Origin: JANLTP01 sp031363055
GTDB taxonomy: Bacteria; Pseudomonadota; Gammaproteobacteria; Burkholderiales; Burkholderiaceae_E
Assembly: GCA_031363055.1 (NCBI GenBank)
Contig: JANLTP010000137.1
Location: forward strand, 1 to 36,705
Direction of reading: 5' to 3'
Length of the DNA: 36,705 nt
The notes under the pieces: model-generated
What the model saw: the letters and a program-made list of their open reading frames with translations, nothing else
Told to the model about the DNA's origin: nothing
Database searches by the model: none
Shown: one piece after another, positions 31,827-36,705 of the stretch
How positions within the stretch are numbered: position 1 is the first letter of the stretch
Layout: the number at the start of each line of letters is the position of its first letter
Program-made: the position numbers and the translations under genes

Positions 31827-31919
31827 GCGCCTTCGCTCAGCCGTCGCCGAAAGCCGGATTCTCTCACAATGCATCGCCGCTACGTCAATCCGACGATGAT
31901 CCGAAACTCGTCGTATTGA

Positions 31920-34259
31920 TCAGAATCCGGTACCAATCTGGAACTGCAGACGTTGGGTCCGATCACCCTCGCGTTTGGCCACCGGAAAACCCAGACTGAA
32001 CTTCATCGGACCGAAGGGCGAGAGCCAGCTCAACCCGGCCCCGAAGGAGTACCTAAGTTGCTTGAAATCGATGCCGCCGGTCGGAAAGACATTGCCGGCG
32101 TCGGCGAACAAAAACGTCCGAAAGCTGCGGTCGTTACCAGTGCCCGGCAGGGGCATCTGGATCTCGGCCGCGCCGACAATTCGCGTGGTTCCGCCCAGCG
32201 CAATGTTATCGACCGGATCGCGTGCCGGTCCAAGCGAGCTTGGCGAATAACCGCGTACCGAACCGATGCCACCAGCATAAAAATTCTTGAATAGTGGGTA
32301 GTCCTTGCCACCAAAGGGTCGCCCGAAGCCCAGATCACCGTTTAACGCAAACGTCAGATCCTTGTTGATCGGATAGAAGTATTGCTGGTTATAGGTCGCG
32401 CGAACATATCGAAGATCGCCGATCGGCAATGTCGCCTCAATATTCAGCGTCTGAAACCGCCCCCGAGTTGGAATAAACGCACTGTCACGCGAGTCGCGGA
32501 TCCAGCCGCCGGTGGCGAGCAAGGCGACCGAGCGATCACCGAACTTGTTAACGAAATCTGCATATCGAAGCGGCGGATTTGCACCCAGTCGGACCTCGTT
32601 CGATTCAACGCCCATGCCCAGAAACACCCGATCGACTTCGGTATAGGGAATACCAAACCGCAGCGATGAACCGATCGAGCGCTGCTGATAATCGCCCAGA
32701 CGAAGCGCCTCGGCATTGAAGGTACGAATATAGAAATCGTAAGTTCGACTGACGCCGTCGGCCGTGAAATACGGGTCGGTCAGCGACAGGATGATGTTGC
32801 GATTCAACTTGCTGGTGTTGGCTTCAACACGAACCGATTTGCCAGAGCCCAAAAAATTGGTCTGGTTCAAAGAGCCGGTCAAGATGACTTTATCGGTTGA
32901 CGAAACGCCGACACCGAAGCCGATGTTGCCGGTAGGCTTCTCCGCAACCACCACATTAAGATCAACCTGATCCGGCGAATCCGCTACTGGCTGGGTCTCG
33001 AGCTGAACCTCCTTGAAATACCCCAGTCGGTCAACCCGTTCGCGCGACAACCGAATGCGATCCGAGTCGTACCATGAGTCCTCGTATTGGCGCAGCTCGC
33101 GCCGGATCACTTCATCACGCGTCTTCGAGTTGCCAATGACATTGATGCGTCGCACATAGACTCGGCGCCCTGGGTCGATCAGGACATTGAAGCTGACCTC
33201 ACCGGTTTCCCGCTTGGTCTCAGGCACCGCGTTGACGTTTGCAAATGCATAACCCAGCTCACCGAGCCGCTCCGACATGCGTTTGGTCGATTGTGTCAGT
33301 CGCTCGCCGGAATAAACCTCGCCGATCTTTAGCAGCATCAGTGCCCTGAATTCGGCTTCGCGGCCGAGCAACTGACCGCCGAACTTAATATCGGAAATCT
33401 TGTACTGCTTACCCTCGGAAATACTCAGGGTAATGTGAATATCCTCCTTGTCGGGCGTGATCGAGACTTGGGTTGAATCGATCGAAATCTCGAGGTAGCC
33501 GCGATTCAAATAGAACGATCGCAGGGTTTCAATATCGCCGGCCAGCTTTTCACGCGAGTACTGGTCGGACTTGGTATACCAGGTCATCCAGGTCGGCGTC
33601 GCCTGACGGAACTGGTCGAGCAGCTCGGATTCACTGAACACCTTGTTGCCGACCATTCGAATCGATTTGATTCGGGCTGATTCGCCCTCTTCGATGGCGA
33701 CCACCACGCCGACGCGATTTCGCTCGAGTGGGGTTACAGTCGACGTGACCTTGACCGCATATTTGCCGCGCGATAAATACTGACGCTTGATTTCCTGTTC
33801 CGAGCGATCGAGTATCGAACGGTCAAAAATTCGAGACTCGGCCAGGCCCTGATCCCGCAGAGCGCGTTTTAAATTGTCCTTGTCGAACTCTTTCGAACCG
33901 GTGATCTCGATCGAGGCCACTGCCGGCCGTTCTTCGAGGTAAACGACCAGTACCTCGCCGTCCGCTTCAAGTCGAACATCCTTGAAAAAACCGGTGGCGA
34001 ACAACGCCTTGACCGCCTCGGCTGCTTTCTCGTCATTCAGCGTGTCACCAACCTTGACCGGCAGATAGCCGAATACCGTACCCGGTTCAGTACGTTGGAT
34101 ACCCTCGATACGAATATCCTTGATGATAAACGGCGATAACGCCCAAGCGGTCTGCGCCCAGAGCATCGCAGCCATACTCGCGGTCACGCTAGCGGCCACA
34201 CTCACCACATGACAGGTCAGTCGCTGGGACAAGCGACGCTTTTTGAACTTTGAGTACAT
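31920..34259 (-). CDS. bamA: Outer-membrane protein assembly factor BamA
   Basis: A 779-residue Omp85 protein that inserts beta-barrel proteins in the outer membrane. A signal peptide ends near AQTAWA-LSPF. Five POTRA domains cover about 42-440, starting IKDIRIEGIQRTEPGTVFGYLPVKVGD. The C-terminal 16-strand barrel includes the lid-lock motif in GIGSVRGYSPSSLGP and a terminal aromatic residue (QFQIGTGF), which is itself the BamA recognition signal. The length is normal. The ATG overlaps the rseP stop as TGATG. Confidence 0.98.
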   Translation of the reverse strand: MYSKFKKRRLSQRLTCHVVSVAASVTASMAAMLWAQTAWALSPFIIKDIRIEGIQRTEPGTVFGYLPVKVGDTLNDEKAAEAVKALFATGFFKDVRLEADGEVLVVYLEERPAVASIEITGSKEFDKDNLKRALRDQGLAESRIFDRSILDRSEQEIKRQYLSRGKYAVKVTSTVTPLERNRVGVVVAIEEGESARIKSIRMVGNKVFSESELLDQFRQATPTWMTWYTKSDQYSREKLAGDIETLRSFYLNRGYLEISIDSTQVSITPDKEDIHITLSISEGKQYKISDIKFGGQLLGREAEFRALMLLKIGEVYSGERLTQSTKRMSERLGELGYAFANVNAVPETKRETGEVSFNVLIDPGRRVYVRRINVIGNSKTRDEVIRRELRQYEDSWYDSDRIRLSRERVDRLGYFKEVQLETQPVADSPDQVDLNVVVAEKPTGNIGFGVGVSSTDKVILTGSLNQTNFLGSGKSVRVEANTSKLNRNIILSLTDPYFTADGVSRTYDFYIRTFNAEALRLGDYQQRSIGSSLRFGIPYTEVDRVFLGMGVESNEVRLGANPPLRYADFVNKFGDRSVALLATGGWIRDSRDSAFIPTRGRFQTLNIEATLPIGDLRYVRATYNQQYFYPINKDLTFALNGDLGFGRPFGGKDYPLFKNFYAGGIGSVRGYSPSSLGPARDPVDNIALGGTTRIVGAAEIQMPLPGTGNDRSFRTFLFADAGNVFPTGGIDFKQLRYSFGAGLSWLSPFGPMKFSLGFPVAKREGDRTQRLQFQIGTGF

Positions 34260-35638
34260 CAGGAACCGATCAGGCGGGTTATGTCGTTAAACAGGGCAAC
34301 GACCATCAGCGCACCAATGATCGCGACGCCGGCCTTCTGTGTAATCTCGACGAAGCGATCCGATAGTGGCTTGCCGCGTAGCGCTTCGAGCCCGTAATAG
34401 ACCAGATGACCACCATCGAGGACCGGGATGGGCAGCAGGTTGAGCACACCCAAACTAATACTGATCAAGGCCAGAAACGAGACGTAAGCAAACCAGCCGA
34501 CGCGCGCACTTTGACCCGCATAGTCCGCAATGGCGACCGGGCCGCTGAGATTCTTCCACGATAACTGCCCGACCAGCATCTTGCCCATCATGCGCAGCGA
34601 AAAGATCGACATGTCCCAAGTCTGTTGGGCGCCGCGCGCTAGCGATTCAAGCGGTCCGTATCGCACCATTTCCATGGCGACCCGGTGGTTCAAGCCGGCG
34701 CCGATCCTGCCGACTTGTTTGCCCGCTTCGTTGGGTCGATCGGACTCTCTGCTATCCGGTGTCACTTCAAGGCTCAAGGTAGCGGCGCTGCGCAACACTT
34801 CGAAGCGCAGCGGCTTGCCCGCGTTACTGCGAATACGCTCGATCAATTCGCCCGAACGGCGTATCTCCTGACCATCGACGCGCAGCACTTCATCGTTGGC
34901 GCGCAAGCCAGCGCGAGCTGCCGCGCTGTCGGTCATGACGCTGGCGACCAATACCCGACCGACCGCCAGATCGATTCCCAGCGTACGCAGAAAGTCCTTC
35001 TCGACTTCGCCACTGGGCAGACTCGAGGTATCGATGTTGAGCGTCGTCGGCGCGGTTTGCGCTGTACTGCCGGCGCGATTGACCGCCAGACTGACCGACC
35101 TCTTTTCGATCACGGCATCGAGCATCAGCAGCCGTACCTCGTTCCAGGAGCGAATCGCCTTGCCATCAACCGAGACAATGCGATCACCGGACTGGATTCC
35201 AGCGGTAGCCGCTGGTGATTGGGCCACCGGCTGATCAAGAATGGCGGCCGGCTCCTCAACCCCGACCACGTTGAGCAACCAATATAGCCCTATGGCCAAC
35301 AGAAAATTGGCCACCGGGCCGGCAACGACAATTGCCGAGCGCCGGCCCAGGGACTGCCGGGTAAAGGCGCGCGGCAGATCGGCGGGTGCAATCGGTAACT
35401 GCGATTCGTCACGTTCGTCGAGCATCTTCACATAGCCGCCCAGCGGGATGGCGCTAAAAGACCATTCGGTCTTGTCCGGGCCAATCAAGCGAGTGAAGAG
35501 GGGCTTGCCAAAACCGATCGAGAAACGCAGCACCTTGACACCACACCAGCGGGCCACCAGATAATGACCCATTTCGTGAATGAAGATCAGTACGGTCAGG
35601 GCAAACAGAAACGAAATAATGGTTTGAAGAAGGGTCAT
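34259..35638 (-). CDS. rseP: Site-2 intramembrane metalloprotease RseP
   Basis: A 459-residue inner-membrane zinc protease that in the sigma-E pathway cuts the anti-sigma factor after a first periplasmic cleavage. The zinc site HEMGH is at 21-25 in the first membrane helix, and the partner Asp is in NLLPIPVLDGGHL near the C terminus. Two PDZ domains lie between (IQSGDRIVSVDGKAI and AARAGLRANDEVLRVDGQEI). Helices at both ends are clear. The ATG overlaps the dxr stop as ATGA. In this place it links envelope stress control to bamA and lipid A genes. Confidence 0.97.
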   Translation of the reverse strand: MTLLQTIISFLFALTVLIFIHEMGHYLVARWCGVKVLRFSIGFGKPLFTRLIGPDKTEWSFSAIPLGGYVKMLDERDESQLPIAPADLPRAFTRQSLGRRSAIVVAGPVANFLLAIGLYWLLNVVGVEEPAAILDQPVAQSPAATAGIQSGDRIVSVDGKAIRSWNEVRLLMLDAVIEKRSVSLAVNRAGSTAQTAPTTLNIDTSSLPSGEVEKDFLRTLGIDLAVGRVLVASVMTDSAAARAGLRANDEVLRVDGQEIRRSGELIERIRSNAGKPLRFEVLRSAATLSLEVTPDSRESDRPNEAGKQVGRIGAGLNHRVAMEMVRYGPLESLARGAQQTWDMSIFSLRMMGKMLVGQLSWKNLSGPVAIADYAGQSARVGWFAYVSFLALISISLGVLNLLPIPVLDGGHLVYYGLEALRGKPLSDRFVEITQKAGVAIIGALMVVALFNDITRLIGS

Positions 35639-36705
35639 CGAGTTACACCTTTGATGAATTCACGGGCAAGGCCTCGTGCTTGCTGATCGAGCGCCAACAC
35701 TGCGTCCAAGCTATGCGCCGCTGCCGCGCTGCCCAAGCGGTCAAGCACCCGAGCGTTCAGATCAGCGATATCGGTAAAGCCGATTGCGCCGTTCAGAAAA
35801 TAGTCGACATTGATCTCGTTGGCGGCATTTAAAACACAGGGCGCCGCGCCGCCATTGCGCAAGGCAGCACGCGCCAGCGCCAGCGCCGGAAAACGATCGT
35901 AATCGGGGGCCTGAAAATCGAGCCGCCCCAGCTTCGCCAGTTGCAATGAACCGACGCCGGCGTTGATACGTTCGGGAAAGGCCAGCGCCTGTGCGATCGG
36001 TGTGCGCATATCCGGATTGCCAAGCTGCGCCAGTACCGAGCCGTCCAGGTACTCGACCATCGAATGAATGATGCTCTGCGGATGAACCAGGACCTCGAGG
36101 GCATCAGCCGGCAGATTGAACAGGTAATGCGCTTCGATGAGCTCAAGTCCCTTGTTCATCATGGTTGCCGAGTCGACCGAGATCTTGCGCCCCATCGACC
36201 AGTTCGGATGTGCGCACGCCTGCTCTGGCGTGACCGTGCGCATTTGCTCGAGTCCGAGGTTCAGAAACGGTCCACCGGAAGCCGTCAGAATAATCTTGAC
36301 GACGCCGGACGGTACTTTCGGAAGCTTGTTAGCGGGGTCAATCGGTGTCAAACATTGAAAGACAGCATTGTGTTCGCTGTCGATCGGCAACAGACGGGCG
36401 CCGTGTTCGCGGCAACGCGCCATGAAGAGCTCACCGGCACACACCAGCGACTCCTTGTTGGCCAGCAAAATCTTTTTGCCAGCACCGGCGGCCGCCATCG
36501 TTGACCGCAAGCCGGCGGCACCGACAATCGCAGCCATCACATAGTCGACCTCAGGGGCGCTGGCCACTTCGGCCAGCGCCGCTTCGCCGACCAGCACTTG
36601 GGTCGCCATGGGAGTGCCCCCAGCGGCGGCGCCGGCATGGACGGCGCCGGCCTGGACGGCGCCGCCGCAGTCGGCGCGCCATTGTGCCCGCAGCAGGTGC
36701 CGCGC
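35635..36705 (-). CDS. dxr: 1-deoxy-D-xylulose 5-phosphate reductoisomerase, 5' end cut by window
   Basis: The frame is open from the right edge, giving 356 visible residues. The enzyme converts DXP to MEP with NADPH, the first committed step of the non-mevalonate isoprenoid route. The central and C-terminal parts are intact: VMAAIVGAAGLRSTMAAA, KKILLANKESLVCAG, LLPIDSEHNAVFQCL, ILTASGGPF, HPNWSMGRKISVDSATMMNK, and HPQSIIHSMVEY. The NADPH-binding N terminus (GSTGSIG) must lie beyond the window. The ATG at 36607-36609 is internal. Family-like text (LLRAQWRA, then ATQVLVGEAALAEVA) flanks an Ala/Gly-rich insertion encoded by 15-bp repeats, so I do not treat it as the start. Confidence 0.93.
   Translation of the reverse strand, partial: ARHLLRAQWRADCGGAVQAGAVHAGAAAGGTPMATQVLVGEAALAEVASAPEVDYVMAAIVGAAGLRSTMAAAGAGKKILLANKESLVCAGELFMARCREHGARLLPIDSEHNAVFQCLTPIDPANKLPKVPSGVVKIILTASGGPFLNLGLEQMRTVTPEQACAHPNWSMGRKISVDSATMMNKGLELIEAHYLFNLPADALEVLVHPQSIIHSMVEYLDGSVLAQLGNPDMRTPIAQALAFPERINAGVGSLQLAKLGRLDFQAPDYDRFPALALARAALRNGGAAPCVLNAANEINVDYFLNGAIGFTDIADLNARVLDRLGSAAAAHSLDAVLALDQQARGLAREFIKGVTR
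36634..36678. repeat. 15-bp tandem repeat inside dxr
   Basis: GGCATGGACGGCGCC (36634-36648) and GGCCTGGACGGCGCC (36649-36663) differ at one base. A degenerate third unit follows. Read on the minus strand they encode a repeated GAV(Q/H)A segment, an insertion where reductoisomerases have only a short loop. Confidence 0.75.

Noticed and set aside
36607..36609. ATG as the start of dxr
   Set aside because: The frame continues upstream to the window edge with family-like residues, and the NADPH-binding N terminus would be missing.

Overview
The window looks like a stretch of betaproteobacterial chromosome, probably Burkholderiales-like. This rests on gene order and protein character, not on any search. 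The dxr-rseP-bamA-skp-lpxD-fabZ-lpxA-lpxB-rnhB-RNA methyltransferase block beside divergent ppsR/ppsA, smpB divergent from ratA-rnfH, guaB-guaA, and yciB-bolA-parvulin all match that group. A Bug-type binding protein points the same way. Genes are dense, moderately GC-rich and often coupled by ATGA or TGATG overlaps.

Layout. (1) 1-8342, all minus strand: a fatty-acid/acyl-CoA catabolism cluster. It holds an acyl-CoA ligase, a FadB-type multifunctional enzyme, a thiolase, an SDR and a zinc-free MDR oxidoreductase. It ends in a GNAT-alpha/beta hydrolase fusion that runs off the window. (2) 8471-10898: a terminator, a possible 42-codon basic protein, then yciB-bolA-parvulin on plus, convergent with tadA on minus. 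(3) 10895-14010: a soluble CadC-like regulator, divergent from a Bug binding protein with an apparent internal deletion and a VOC protein. (4) 14011-16115: an accessory patch next to the 3' end of guaA. It has about 500 bp of orphan DNA, a strong promoter, an antitoxin-PIN toxin pair, and a translationally coupled but broken Mrr-like nuclease. (5) 16116-21334: guaB-guaA, a DUF4124 protein, ratA-rnfH and smpB. (6) 21564-26341: an orphan LivK-type binding protein, PEP synthase and its regulator PpsR. (7) 26358-36705: the outer-membrane and lipid A operon, entering through a 5'-truncated dxr.

How the genes work together. Region 1 can activate an acid to its CoA ester, then hydrate, oxidise and thiolytically cleave it. 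PpsA/PpsR can turn the resulting carbon toward gluconeogenesis. Region 7 couples isoprenoid precursor synthesis (Dxr), regulated proteolysis (RseP), outer-membrane protein assembly (BamA, Skp) and lipid A synthesis (LpxD, FabZ, LpxA, LpxB).

The most unusual parts are the antitoxin/PIN/Mrr-like triad, the GNAT-hydrolase fusion, and several short tandem duplications at gene starts or intergenic regions (thiolase, rnfH, RNA methyltransferase, ppsA/ppsR), plus one inside dxr. I found no rRNA, tRNA, CRISPR array, integrase or intact insertion sequence.
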